Positions 25,854 to 35,297 of a DNA stretch of 64,000 bases are shown piece after piece. The DNA is from Humibacter sp. RRB41 (GTDB taxonomy: Bacteria; Actinomycetota; Actinomycetes; Actinomycetales; Microbacteriaceae), in NCBI RefSeq assembly GCF_022761015.1, contig NZ_JAKWJQ010000004.1, positions 1 through 64,000 on the forward strand. The letters are read 5' to 3'. The notes under the pieces were generated by a model. The model was given only the letters and a program-made list of their open reading frames with translations, made no database searches and was not told the origin of the DNA. The translations under genes were made by a program, and so were the position numbers. Within the stretch, counting starts at the first letter, position 1; every line of letters begins with the position of its first letter.

Positions 25854-26993
25854 TCAGTATCGCGAACGAGCCGCGGACCCCGTTGCCAGTTCGAGGTCCT
25901 GCTGCAGGGTCGTGTACTGCGGCTTCGGCTGGAAGTCGTTGTAGATGTCGGCAGCGCCTTCCCCGGCGAAGGTGCTCGGCACCCACGAGAATTGGTCGTC
26001 GAAGCCCCACACCGTGTATGAGATGCATCGCGACACCTGCAGGCACGCCTGCAACGACAAGGAGTAGTCGGCATTCTGTGCGGTCTGCTCGACGGCCGTC
26101 ACCGGAAGGGTCGTGCGCACGTCGGCTTCGGTGATCGCCACGTCGAATCCGGCCGCGGCGAACCGCTGGAGATTGTTCAACAGGTCGGGCTGCCCGTATT
26201 GCGTGTCGAGGTGGGTCTCGAAACCGACGCCGTTGATCGGTACGTGCTTCGCCTTGAGCTGCTGCACGAAGCTGAGAGCAGCGTTGCTCTTCGTACCGGT
26301 GTATTCGAGGTTGTAGTCGTTGAGGAACAGCTTCGCCTTCGGATCGGCCTGGTGTGCCCAGATGAAGGCATCCGTGATGTAGGCGGCGCCGAGCTTCTGG
26401 TACCAGATGTTGTTCACGAACGAGCCGTCCTCGTTGAACGGCTCGTTGACGACGTCCCACTGCCAGATCTTGCCTTTGAAGTGGGAGACCTCGCTGATGA
26501 CGTGCTGCTTCAGGATGGCCTTCACCTGGTCGGCTGAAAGAGACGCCGATTCCGCGGTGAACCACGCGGGCTGCTGGTTCTCCCATACCAGGTTGTGACC
26601 GCGCACGAGCTGTCCGTGCGCTTCGGCGAACGCGATGAGCTTGTCGGCGGGGGCGTAGTTGTACTGGCCCTGCTCCGGCTCGATCGTGTCCCACTTCATG
26701 ACGTTCTCGGCCGTGACGGTCGAGAACTGCTGAGCGGTGATCGAGTCGTAGGTGGAACTGGACGCCAGTTCGTCGGCGTTCACGGCCGTTCCGATGCGCA
26801 GGCCCACCTTTGCGCCGAGGGCGCGCAGAGAGTCGGCAGGGACGGCGGAACCCGACGTCGTGTGGCTCGTGGCGGAACTCGTCGCGGCGGTCAGTGGATG
26901 GCTCGGCTGTGCGAAGGCGATGGCCGGGATCATGGCGAGTGCCGCCGTGGCGGCGACCGTCGAAGCGACCATTCGGGCGCGGGGGATTCTCAC
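25854..26993 (-). CDS. Secreted endo-1,4-beta-xylanase, glycoside hydrolase family 10
   Basis: The 379-residue enzyme is a single-domain GH10 xylanase, which cleaves internal beta-1,4 bonds in xylan outside the cell. It has a Sec signal peptide (residues 1-28, ending in an AFAQ-type site). The acid/base Glu is in WQWDVVNEPFNEDG and the nucleophile Glu in DVAITEADVR, where Ala-Asp-Val replaces the more common Leu-Asp-Ile. No carbohydrate-binding module is present. The start is GTG 26993 with AAAGGAG upstream. A palindromic operator lies 42 bp upstream. Confidence 0.95.
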   Translation of the reverse strand: MRIPRARMVASTVAATAALAMIPAIAFAQPSHPLTAATSSATSHTTSGSAVPADSLRALGAKVGLRIGTAVNADELASSSTYDSITAQQFSTVTAENVMKWDTIEPEQGQYNYAPADKLIAFAEAHGQLVRGHNLVWENQQPAWFTAESASLSADQVKAILKQHVISEVSHFKGKIWQWDVVNEPFNEDGSFVNNIWYQKLGAAYITDAFIWAHQADPKAKLFLNDYNLEYTGTKSNAALSFVQQLKAKHVPINGVGFETHLDTQYGQPDLLNNLQRFAAAGFDVAITEADVRTTLPVTAVEQTAQNADYSLSLQACLQVSRCISYTVWGFDDQFSWVPSTFAGEGAADIYNDFQPKPQYTTLQQDLELATGSAARSRY

Positions 26994-27034
26994 TTTTCGC
27001 TACTCCTTTGTGCGATGGAGGGGGACGCCGCAGT

Positions 27035-27053
27035 TATCGAAAGTGTTTCGATA
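27035..27053. promoter_or_regulatory. LacI-type operator upstream of xylanase
   Basis: TATCGAAAGTGTTTCGATA has perfect 8-bp arms around a GTG centre. CGAAA...TTTCG palindromes are typical operators of LacI-family repressors of xylan and xylose genes in actinobacteria. The regulator itself is not in this window. Confidence 0.65.
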
Positions 27054-27131
27054 TGCCTGTGGTGTCTGCAGACTAAATGCGGGGAGATCGCGCTGTCAAC
27101 GCACCAGGGGCCGGGTCGGCAGAATGGAGGC

Positions 27132-28139
27132 ATGGCTACGCGTGAACTCCAGGTCGGATACGCCGCGATGCTCGAGCAGTTCGCACCCATCGAGGTCGTC
27201 GAACTGAGCGCGCACGCCGAGAAGAACGGCTTCAGCGGGGTGATGGCCGCCGACCACTTCCAGCCGTGGGTGCCCGTGCAGGGCCAGGCGTCCTTCGTAT
27301 GGAACGTGCTCACCGCGATCGGCGAGCGCACCAAGGGCGACTTCGGCCCCGGCGTGACCACGCCGAGTTTTCGGTTTCATCCGGCGATCGTCGCACAGGC
27401 ATCCGCGACGCTCGCCGCCATGTATCCGGGGCGCCACTGGCTGGGGCTCGGGTCGGGCGAGGCGCTCAACGAGCACATCGTCGGCGGGTATTGGCCTGAG
27501 GCGCCCGAGCGCATCAACCGCATGTTCGAGGCCATCGACATCATCAAGAAGCTGTTCTCGGCATCGCTCGCCGGCAAGGATGCCAAGCACTCCGGCCAGT
27601 TCTTCAAGCTCGAGTCCACTCGGCTGTGGACGATGCCGGAACAGGCGCCCGAGATCCTGATCGCCACCGCCGGTCCCGTCACCGCCAAGCGTGCAGGGCA
27701 GAGCGTCGACGGGCTCATCACCGTCGGTGCGCCCCTGGAGAAGATCAGCGGACTGTTCGTCAAGTTCGATGACGGTCAGCGCGAGGCAGGCAAGAACCCG
27801 GAGAACGCGCCCCGGCTGCTGCAGTTGCACCTGAGCTGGGCGCCGACCGACGAGGAGGCGATGGCGAACGCGATGCACGAATGGCCGAACGGCGGCATGA
27901 AGTTCCCGAAGGCAGACATCCGCTCGCCGTTCGAGTTCGAGCAGATCGCGAAGATGGTGCGGCCAGAGGACTTCGAGGGCCGCATGGTCATCTCCAGCGA
28001 CCCCGACGTGCACCGCGCGGCCATCCAGCGCTACGTCGATCTCGGTTTCGATCGCGTCTACCTGCACAACGTCGGCCGCAACCAGCGGGAGTGGATCGAG
28101 GTCTTCGGGCGCGACGTGCTGCCCAAACTGCATCGATGA
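27132..28139 (+). CDS. F420-dependent glucose-6-phosphate dehydrogenase-like LLM enzyme
   Basis: The 335-residue TIM-barrel enzyme resembles F420-dependent glucose-6-phosphate dehydrogenase (FGD) and its relatives, which reduce F420. Typical segments are [36 protein letters not shown] and [20 protein letters not shown] paralogue family with this pattern is frequently found beside F420 synthesis genes, so the sugar-phosphate substrate is not certain. The stop overlaps the ATG of the CofE-CofC gene, so the two are co-translated. Confidence 0.87.
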   Translation: MATRELQVGYAAMLEQFAPIEVVELSAHAEKNGFSGVMAADHFQPWVPVQGQASFVWNVLTAIGERTKGDFGPGVTTPSFRFHPAIVAQASATLAAMYPGRHWLGLGSGEALNEHIVGGYWPEAPERINRMFEAIDIIKKLFSASLAGKDAKHSGQFFKLESTRLWTMPEQAPEILIATAGPVTAKRAGQSVDGLITVGAPLEKISGLFVKFDDGQREAGKNPENAPRLLQLHLSWAPTDEEAMANAMHEWPNGGMKFPKADIRSPFEFEQIAKMVRPEDFEGRMVISSDPDVHRAAIQRYVDLGFDRVYLHNVGRNQREWIEVFGRDVLPKLHR

Positions 28140-29632
28140 GTTCGCCCATCACCGCCTGGGCGGTGCCCGGCATCGGTGAGATCACGCCGGGCGACGACCT
28201 GGCCGCCATCATCGGCGACGCGCTCGAAACGGATGCCGCCTCGCACCCCGAGAAAACAGTGGCCGCCGGCGACATCCTCGTGGTCACCAGCAAGATCGTG
28301 TCGAAGGCCGAGGGGCGCATCGTGGCCGCGGTCGACCGTGAGCAGGCCATCACTGACGAGACCGTGCGGGTCGTCGCCACGCGCGCTTACGACGGCGGCG
28401 TGACCCGCATCGTCGAGAACCGCCAGGGCGTCGTCGGCGCCGCCGCCGGCGTGGACGCCAGCAATGTCGCCGACGGCCACGTTCTGCTGCTGCCCCAGGA
28501 TCCGGATGCCTCCGCCGCAGCTCTGACCGCGGCGTTCCGCGACCGCTTCGGTGTTCCGATCGGCGTGATCGTCAGCGACACCCTCGGTCGCGCGTGGCGT
28601 CTCGGCCAGACGGACATCGCGATCGGCGCTGCCGGCCTGCTGGTCGTCGACGACCTTCGCGGCCAGATGGATGCCACCGGCAAGCCGCTCGCGGTCACCC
28701 AGCCGGCGGTCGGCGACGAGCTCGCGGCGCTCGGCGACCTCGTGAAGGGCAAGGCGAGCGGATGCCCCGTCGCCGTGGTGCGCGGGGCCGCTCGCTTCGT
28801 CACGCGCAGCTCCCTGAGCGAGCCAAGCGAGTCGAACGGGGTTGCACCTGAACCCTTCACGACAGCCCGCTCACTCGCGCGCACCGGCCCGACCGACATG
28901 TTCCGGCTCGGCACCGATGAGGCTCTGGCCGAGGGATACCGTCGCGGACTCGCCGCTGGGCTCGCGCTCGCCGCCGGTGCGCCGCCGCGCTGGTCGATCG
29001 TGATCCCGTTCAAGGGCGGAGTGAGCGCGAAGTCGCGGTTCGCGAGTGCGTTCGGAGCCGACCGCCAGAGGATCGCGCTCGCCTTCCTGCGCGACACGGT
29101 TGCAGCGGTCGCAGACGTCGACGCGGTCGACCGCGTGATCATCGTGTCGGCCGAGCCGCTGCTGCATGAGGCGTTGCTGCCGTTCGAGGTGGAGGTGGTC
29201 GCCGACCCCGGCGGCGGTCTCAACGCGGCGGTCGCGGCGGGTGTCGCCCGCGCGCAGAACCTCGCGCCAGAGTCGTTCGCGGCGGTGCTGGTCGGCGACT
29301 TGCCGGCGCTCAAGGGCGCGGACCTCGCGGCCGCGTTGGACCTCGCGGTGGAGGCGGCGAGGGGCGGGCATCCGCTGGGTTTCGTCGCAGACAGAGACGG
29401 CACGGGCACGACCGCCGTCATGGCGGCGCCCGGCGTGACAGCGTCGACCAGGTTCGGCCCGGGCTCGCGGCAATCTCACACAGCGGCCGGGTTCGTCGAG
29501 CTGGCCGTACCGGATGCCTCGAGCCTGCACCTCGACATCGACGACGCGCCGACGCTCGACGGTGTTCTCGATCTGGTCGGCCCGCTGACGCGCGCGGAGC
29601 TCGCCCGTATCGCGGAGCGCCGCGAGCGTTAG
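28136..29632 (+). CDS. CofE-CofC fusion: F420-0 gamma-glutamyl ligase / 2-phospho-L-lactate (or PEP) guanylyltransferase
   Basis: The 498-residue protein joins two F420 enzymes. Residues 1-245 are CofE, which adds glutamate to F420-0 (landmarks [53 protein letters not shown]). Residues about 290-498 are CofC/FbiD, which makes the guanylyl-activated three-carbon donor ([51 protein letters not shown]). The mycobacterial FbiB nitroreductase-like domain is absent. Both halves look intact. It is co-translated with the FGD-like gene and converges with the LLM gene, sharing bases of the stop codons. Confidence 0.9.
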   Translation: MSSPITAWAVPGIGEITPGDDLAAIIGDALETDAASHPEKTVAAGDILVVTSKIVSKAEGRIVAAVDREQAITDETVRVVATRAYDGGVTRIVENRQGVVGAAAGVDASNVADGHVLLLPQDPDASAAALTAAFRDRFGVPIGVIVSDTLGRAWRLGQTDIAIGAAGLLVVDDLRGQMDATGKPLAVTQPAVGDELAALGDLVKGKASGCPVAVVRGAARFVTRSSLSEPSESNGVAPEPFTTARSLARTGPTDMFRLGTDEALAEGYRRGLAAGLALAAGAPPRWSIVIPFKGGVSAKSRFASAFGADRQRIALAFLRDTVAAVADVDAVDRVIIVSAEPLLHEALLPFEVEVVADPGGGLNAAVAAGVARAQNLAPESFAAVLVGDLPALKGADLAAALDLAVEAARGGHPLGFVADRDGTGTTAVMAAPGVTASTRFGPGSRQSHTAAGFVELAVPDASSLHLDIDDAPTLDGVLDLVGPLTRAELARIAERRER

Positions 29633-30432
29633 CCGTTGACGGTGTCGCGCCACGACAGCAAACGGCGCACGGCCTCCCAGTCGTAGTGCGGCGCGGTGAT
29701 CTGCGTGGTGAAGAGACGGGCGCCGAGCCCGTAGAGCTCATCCCACTGTTCGTTCGACTGCCCGCGATCGGGCTCGACCGAGACGGTGATCTCGCTCGGA
29801 TCGCGCTCGACGCGCTCGCACCACGTGCTCAGCACGTCGAGTTTGCGTCGCAGTTCGGCGGCATCCGAGAAGCTGTGCCAGACATCCGCGTGCTCGGCGA
29901 CGATGCGCAGGGTCTTGCGCTCGCCGCCACCGCCGATCAGCACAGGGATGTCGCGCGTCGGCGCCGGGTTCAACAAGCCCCAGCGGCGACGGATGCGCGG
30001 CAGCGCCTCGGCGAGATCGTCGAGGCGCGAGCCGACGGTACCGAAGTCGTAGCCGTACTCGTCGTAGTCGTGGCGTGCCCAGCCGGACCCGATGCCGAAC
30101 ACGAGCCGCCCCTCACCGCCCTTGGCGCTGATGTGGTCGACGGTGCGGGCCATGTCGGCGAGCAGGTCCGGATTGCGGTAGCTGTTGCACGTGACGAGCG
30201 GCCCGAACTGGATGCGCTCGGTCTGCTCCGCCCACGCCGCGAGCATCGTCCACCCCTCGAAGTGCAGGCCGTTGCGATCGCCGGCGAGCGGGTAGAAATG
30301 GTCCCAGTTGAAGGCGATGTCGACTCCGAGCTCCTCGAGTCGCATCACCGTGTCGCGCAGCGTCTGGTACTCGGCGTGCTGCGGTGCGATCTGCACGCCT
30401 ATGCGCACGGGCTGGTCGAGATCGAAGGGCAT
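29629..30432 (-). CDS. LLM class F420-dependent oxidoreductase
   Basis: The 267-residue luciferase-like protein has the segments [56 protein letters not shown] and [19 protein letters not shown]. This subgroup is generally F420-dependent. ATG 30432 is chosen because GAGGAGA precedes it; the frame continues upstream without a better site. It is the last gene of the minus-strand series cofD-fbiC-monooxygenase-PPOX-LLM. Confidence 0.87.
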   Translation of the reverse strand: MPFDLDQPVRIGVQIAPQHAEYQTLRDTVMRLEELGVDIAFNWDHFYPLAGDRNGLHFEGWTMLAAWAEQTERIQFGPLVTCNSYRNPDLLADMARTVDHISAKGGEGRLVFGIGSGWARHDYDEYGYDFGTVGSRLDDLAEALPRIRRRWGLLNPAPTRDIPVLIGGGGERKTLRIVAEHADVWHSFSDAAELRRKLDVLSTWCERVERDPSEITVSVEPDRGQSNEQWDELYGLGARLFTTQITAPHYDWEAVRRLLSWRDTVNG

Positions 30433-30497
30433 GGCTCTCCTCGGGGCATGGACGACGGGATGCTTCGACCGTATCCGGTCGCGCTCTGCACCGTCGG

Positions 30498-31132
30498 TCA
30501 GTGCCGGGCGCGCAGCTTCGCGACGGACGGCGGCACCCGGACGCCGTCGCGCACGTCGGGCGCAACGCTCGGCGTGACCGGCCGCTCGCCGAACCACGCG
30601 ATGCCGGCCCAGGCATCCCCGGCGATATCGTCGTCTGGATCCTCCGACCACCCGTCCGAGATGCGCAGCGACCAGGTGTCGAGGGGCATGGCGAGCACGA
30701 GAGTTGCAGCCAGCTCCTTCTTCGTCGGTCGCCGTACCTCGGTGACGCGACCCGGCAGCAATCGCTCGGTGAGCGCGTCGAGAGCTTCGAGCTTCTCATC
30801 GCCTTCGAGGTGGTGGAACGTACCGAACACGATGGCGCTCCGGTAGGCGATCGACGATTCGAAGGCCGAACGCGCGACGACGACTCCGTCGACAGCGGTG
30901 ATGGACACTGCGGCCGGCGCACCGGCGACGAGGCGCATCCAGCGCGATCCTGTCGAACCGTGCACGACGATGCCGTCGCCCGAGCGTGCGACGGCATCGG
31001 CAGCACGCCGGGCAGGCCGTCGTCGTCGACGTAGCCAACGTGCGCGACGGCCGTCGAATCCAGCAGCGCGTCGAGCTGCGAGCGGTCGTGCGACATGAGC
31101 TCGGGTATGCGCATCGGGTCGAGGCTGATCAT
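30498..31132 (-). pseudogene. PPOX-class flavin/F420-binding protein, interrupted by a frameshift
   Basis: Two adjacent minus-strand frames together make one typical protein. The N-terminal frame reads SQLDALLDSTAVAHVGYVDD and reaches VLPMP; the C-terminal frame continues VARSGDGIVVHGSTGSRWMR and runs to the stop at 30498. The switch lies at about 30990-31000, where one base appears to be missing between the CCG ATG CC and GTC GCA segments. The joined product would be a pyridoxamine-5'-phosphate oxidase-like barrel of about 211 residues. It may be a real pseudogene, a sequencing error, or re-initiated at GTG codons. Start at 31132 is tentative. Confidence 0.7.
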
Positions 31133-31163
31133 GGGGTCAAGTGTCGCAGGGCCGACCCAGCTT

Positions 31164-32633
31164 CTACACCGCCGCCGGCACTCCGAACATCGCCGCATCG
31201 AACGTGCCGTTGCGCTCGCGGAACGTGTGAGCGTAGCCCGGCCAGAGCAGCGTGAGGCGACCGCTGCGGTCGTCCACGTACCAGCTGCTGCAACCGCTCA
31301 GCCACACGCTGTCGGCGGCGGCGGCATCCAGAGCGGCGACGTAGTCGTCCTCGGCCTGCTGAGGGATGTCGAGCGGGGCATCCGCGCCGTCGAGGTGCTC
31401 GAGTGCGCCGAGCACGTACTCCAGTTGCGTCTCGATCATGTAGACGGCCGAGTTGTGTCCCAGGCTCGCGTTGGGCCCGTCGAGCACGAAGAGGTTCGGG
31501 AATCCGTGCACCACCGTCGAGGCGTAGGCGCGCATGCCCTGCGCCCAGTGTTCGGCGAGACGGATGCCGTCCCTCCCGGTCACGAGTTCCGCGAACGGCG
31601 GCCTGGTTGCATGGAAACCCGTCGCGAACACGAGCACATCGAGGTCGTGATGTTCTCCCGATGCGGCCACCGCGCTCGTGCCCTGCAACCGGTCGAGCGC
31701 GCTGGTCTCGAGGGTCACGTTCGCGCGCTGCAGCGCGGGATAGAAGTCATCGGAGAGCAGCACCCGCTTGCAGCCGATCTCGTAGTCCGGGGTGAGCGCG
31801 GCGCGCAGCGACGGATCGGCGACCTGCGCGCGCAGGTGGCCGGCGGCGCGGTCCCGGAGCGCGCCGATCGCCTCCGGAACGCCGAGCCTTGCGGGGAAGC
31901 CTGCCTCCGCATCCCAGAACATCCGGTCGCGAAGGTCATCGCGCTCGGCCGGGTCGGCCAGGGCGTCCCGCTCCTGTGCCGTGTACGCGCGGTCGCCACG
32001 CGGCACCACGTAGGGCGCAGAGCGCTGGAACACGGTGACGTGCGAGGCCATGCGCGCCAGCTCGGGCAGCACCTGCACTGCGGATGCCCCGGTGCCGACC
32101 AGTCCGACCCGCACGCCCTCGAGATCCAGGCCCGCATCCCACCCGGCCGTGTGCAGCACGGCGCCCGGAAAGTCATCGAGCCCGTCGACCGAGGAGATGC
32201 GCGGCTCGCTCAGGCGGCCGACCGCGCTCACGAGAACCTTCGCCCGGTACTGTGCGACGGGAGTGGCGACCAGCCAGCGGGCGGCATCCTCGTCCCAACG
32301 GGCATCCGTCACAGGCTCGCCGAAGCGCAGGTGCGGCAGGATGCCCTCCTCGCGCGCAGCCTCGCGCAGGTACTCCTGCAGTTCGGAGCCGCTGGGGTAG
32401 ATGTGCGTCCAGTCCGGCTTGGTGCGGAACGAGAACGAGTACAGGTGCGACGGGATGTCGCACGCCACGCCTGGATACACGTTGTCGCGCCACGTGCCGC
32501 CGACGTCAGCGGCACGCTCGAGGATCAGGAACGACCCGCGACGCGGATTCTTCGCTGCTTGCCGCTTCAGACGAATGCCCATGCCGAGCCCCGCGAATCC
32601 GGCGCCGACGATGAGCGTGTCGACCTCGATCAT
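31164..32633 (-). CDS. Flavin monooxygenase, Baeyer-Villiger type
   Basis: The 489-residue protein is a class B flavoprotein monooxygenase. It has an N-terminal FAD Rossmann motif (GAGFAGLGMG), an NADPH motif (GLVGTGASAVQVLPEL), and the Baeyer-Villiger fingerprint FPGAVLHTAGWD between them. The C-terminal ATG motif is VFATGFHATRPP. It should insert oxygen into a ketone or hydroxylate a small hydrophobic substrate using NADPH. Its ATG overlaps the fbiC stop (ATGA), so it is part of the F420 operon although it does not itself need F420. Confidence 0.9.
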   Translation of the reverse strand: MIEVDTLIVGAGFAGLGMGIRLKRQAAKNPRRGSFLILERAADVGGTWRDNVYPGVACDIPSHLYSFSFRTKPDWTHIYPSGSELQEYLREAAREEGILPHLRFGEPVTDARWDEDAARWLVATPVAQYRAKVLVSAVGRLSEPRISSVDGLDDFPGAVLHTAGWDAGLDLEGVRVGLVGTGASAVQVLPELARMASHVTVFQRSAPYVVPRGDRAYTAQERDALADPAERDDLRDRMFWDAEAGFPARLGVPEAIGALRDRAAGHLRAQVADPSLRAALTPDYEIGCKRVLLSDDFYPALQRANVTLETSALDRLQGTSAVAASGEHHDLDVLVFATGFHATRPPFAELVTGRDGIRLAEHWAQGMRAYASTVVHGFPNLFVLDGPNASLGHNSAVYMIETQLEYVLGALEHLDGADAPLDIPQQAEDDYVAALDAAAADSVWLSGCSSWYVDDRSGRLTLLWPGYAHTFRERNGTFDAAMFGVPAAV

Positions 32634-35158
32634 CCGCCGACTCGCCCGTAGGTCGTCGTGCGCTGCACCAGCGGTCGTCCCACCTCGTCGGCGATGCGCT
32701 GCATGTCTGCCACGGTGAGCACGCGGCCCTGCTCGGGCCCCGCCCACGGTGCGACTTCGCCATCGATCAGCACGCCGCCGAGGTCGTCGACGCCGCCCGC
32801 GAGCACGAGACGGGTGCCCCGGAAGCCGAGCTTGGTCCACGCGGCCTGCACATGGTCGATGGTCCCGGCGAGCATCAGCCTGGAGACCGCGTGCACGGCG
32901 AGCGACTCCCGTATGGCCGGACCGGGTCGCGCACCCTCCACCGTCACCGGCGAATCCTGCGGCACGAACGGCATCGCGATGAACTCGGTGAAACCGCCGG
33001 TGCGACGCTGCAGCTCGGCGAGCATCCGCAGGTGTGCCACCTGGTCGTCCGGCGTCTCGATGTGGCCGTAGACCATCGTCGCCGTGGATCGCAGCCCCGC
33101 GCCATGTGCGGCCTCGACCGTGGCGACCCAGCCCGACACCGAAAGCTCAGTGCCGCCGGACAGGATGCCCCGAATGCGGTCGTCGAGAATCCTCGCGCCT
33201 GTTCCCGGTACGGTTCCCACACCGGCATCGCGCAGTGCGTCGAGATATTCCGGCAGCGGCATGTTCATCCGGCGGGCGCCGTCCAGCAGCTCGAGCGGCC
33301 GGTAGGCGTGCACGTGCAGCTGCGGCTGGTGGGCGTGGATCGCCCGCACGAGGTCGAAATAGGCGGATGCCTCCAGCCCGTCCTCGATGCGCCCCTGCAC
33401 GCAGACCTCGGTCGCGCCCAGCTCGGCAGCCTCGTCTGCGATGGCCGTAACAAGATCGAACGTGAGCTCGCCCTTCGGCAGGGTCTTGCCGAGTAGTGAC
33501 GAGTCGATATTGCGGTTGACGACGTGCGTGATCTCCTCGCCGACGAGGTCTCGCCGCACATCGTCGGCGAGCGCGGTGAGGTCCTCCAGCTCGGCGCCGT
33601 CGGAGGCCAGCAGCGCGACGTAGTCGGCGTCGTCCAGTCCTGCGGGGTCGCGGCGTGCGGCGCCGATGAGTGCGTCGACACTCCCACCCGCTGCAGTTTG
33701 GGCAGCCACGCGGGTCATCGGCGCGCGCGGTTCGCCCAAACCACCGCGGATACCGACCGGCGCGGTGCCGCCGCCCGCGGTGCCGCCGCCCGCGGTGCCG
33801 CCGGACGCGGTGCCGCCGGACGGCTCGAGCGACCACGGTCGACCGACGACCGGAGCGGACTCGTCAGCGAGGCCGTAGTCATCCGCCAGGGCGTTCAGGT
33901 GCGGCTGTACGGCCGGATCGATCCACGGCTCACCCTCGCGCACGAAGTGCGGGTGGGCGGTGAGTCGCTCGTGCAGCCGGTAGCCGGCGATCCCGGTGAG
34001 ACGTGCGAGCTCGTCGATCTGCGGCCACGGCCGCTCCGGATTCACGTGGTCGGGGGTGAGGGGGCTGACCCCGCCCCAATCGTCGATGCCCGCGCGGATC
34101 AACAGAGCCAGCTCGTCGTGGTCCGTGAGATTCGGGGGAGCCTGCACTCGGGCATCCGCCCCCAGCACGAGTCGCGTGACGGCGACGGCTGCGGCGTACT
34201 CGTCTGCCGCGAGATCGTCACGGTGCATCATCGCGGTGGCGTACTTCGCGCGGAAGTTCTGCACGATGACTTCCTGCACGTGCCCCCAGCGCTCGTGCAC
34301 GTCGCGCAGCGCATACATCGCGTCGACGCGATCGGAAACCGTCTCGCCGATGCCCAGCAGCACGCCGGTCGTGAACGGGATCTGCGAGCGCCCGGCGTCG
34401 TCGATCACCCGAAGACGAACCGCGGGATCCTTGTCGGGGGATGCGAAGTGCGGCTGCCCCTTCTCGCTCCACAGCTTCACCGATGTCGTCTCGAGCATCA
34501 TGCCCATCGACGGCGCGACGGGCTTCAGCCGCTGCAACTCTGCCCAGGTCATCACGCCGGGGTTCAGGTGGGGGAGCAGCCCGGTTTCCTCCAGCACGCG
34601 GATCGCCATCGCCCGCATGTACTCCAGCGTCGACGCGTAGCCATGCTCGGCAAGCCACTCGCGGGCGACGGCCCAGCGGTTCTCAGGCCGGTCGCCGAGC
34701 GTGAAGAGCGCCTCCTTGCATCCCATCGCGGCGCCCTGCCTGGCGATCTCGAGCACCTCATCCTCGGAGAGGAACGGCGAGATGCCCGCCTTCGCGAGCT
34801 TGCCCGGCGTCTGCACGAAGATGCAGTAGTGGCAGCGGTCCTGACACAGGTGCGTGAGCGGGATGAACACCTTGCGCGAATAGGTGATCACGCCGGGCCG
34901 GCCGGCGTGTTCGAGTCCTTCGTCACGCAGCCTGCCTGCGGTCTCGAGCAGCACATCGAGGTCGTCGCCCCGCGCGTAGAGCAGCGTCTGTGCGTCAGCG
35001 TGGTCGAGACGGATGCCAGCGCGCGCGTTTTCGAGCGCCTCCCGCATGCGCTCCGGTGCGGGGCGGAACGTGTCGGTCTCTGCTGCGACGCGTGGAGCGG
35101 ATGCCCCGTCGCGCGCAGAGACATCGGTGACGGACAGGAGTCTGGCTGGCACGGGCAT
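32630..35158 (-). CDS. fbiC: FO synthase FbiC (CofG-CofH fusion) with a degenerate CofH radical-SAM site
   Basis: The 842-residue protein aligns with FbiC, which makes the deazaflavin FO from tyrosine and 5-amino-6-ribitylaminouracil. The CofG half (about 85-445) keeps the radical-SAM cysteines Cys105, Cys109 and Cys112 in LCQDRCHYCIF. The CofH half (about 490-842) is recognisable (NRNI, EVCVQGRIEDG, FTEFIAMPFVPQ, QRTTTYGRVGG), yet where the CX3CX2C motif should follow NRNI (548-551) it reads DSSLLGKTLPKG, without cysteine and with a deletion. The DNA reads cleanly in frame there. A Gly/Thr linker of 15-bp repeats joins the halves. CofH activity is therefore doubtful. Confidence 0.88.
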   Translation of the reverse strand: MPVPARLLSVTDVSARDGASAPRVAAETDTFRPAPERMREALENARAGIRLDHADAQTLLYARGDDLDVLLETAGRLRDEGLEHAGRPGVITYSRKVFIPLTHLCQDRCHYCIFVQTPGKLAKAGISPFLSEDEVLEIARQGAAMGCKEALFTLGDRPENRWAVAREWLAEHGYASTLEYMRAMAIRVLEETGLLPHLNPGVMTWAELQRLKPVAPSMGMMLETTSVKLWSEKGQPHFASPDKDPAVRLRVIDDAGRSQIPFTTGVLLGIGETVSDRVDAMYALRDVHERWGHVQEVIVQNFRAKYATAMMHRDDLAADEYAAAVAVTRLVLGADARVQAPPNLTDHDELALLIRAGIDDWGGVSPLTPDHVNPERPWPQIDELARLTGIAGYRLHERLTAHPHFVREGEPWIDPAVQPHLNALADDYGLADESAPVVGRPWSLEPSGGTASGGTAGGGTAGGGTAPVGIRGGLGEPRAPMTRVAAQTAAGGSVDALIGAARRDPAGLDDADYVALLASDGAELEDLTALADDVRRDLVGEEITHVVNRNIDSSLLGKTLPKGELTFDLVTAIADEAAELGATEVCVQGRIEDGLEASAYFDLVRAIHAHQPQLHVHAYRPLELLDGARRMNMPLPEYLDALRDAGVGTVPGTGARILDDRIRGILSGGTELSVSGWVATVEAAHGAGLRSTATMVYGHIETPDDQVAHLRMLAELQRRTGGFTEFIAMPFVPQDSPVTVEGARPGPAIRESLAVHAVSRLMLAGTIDHVQAAWTKLGFRGTRLVLAGGVDDLGGVLIDGEVAPWAGPEQGRVLTVADMQRIADEVGRPLVQRTTTYGRVGG
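33762..33821 (-). repeat. Four tandem 15-bp units encoding the FbiC linker
   Basis: Four consecutive 15-bp units (two GCGGTGCCGCCGCCC, two GCGGTGCCGCCGGAC) encode a repeated Gly/Thr/Ala linker between the CofG and CofH halves of FbiC, at residues about 446-466. The in-frame unit length means that copy-number changes would alter only linker length. Confidence 0.85.
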
Positions 35159-35297
35159 CCTCTGCTGAAGGTGGCGTCGCAGAAACGAACGCCGAACGGC
35201 GGACAAAGCAGGAATGCGGCCCAAATCCAGGCCATACAGCGGACTCGTGTTTCAGCCTAGCGACGCTGCCGCACCTCCGTCGCCGCACCCTGCTCGA

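Noticed and set aside
26994-28139. Xylan-utilisation cluster around the GH10 enzyme
   Set aside because: The neighbours are F420-related oxidoreductases; there is no transporter, xylosidase or LacI gene next to the xylanase.
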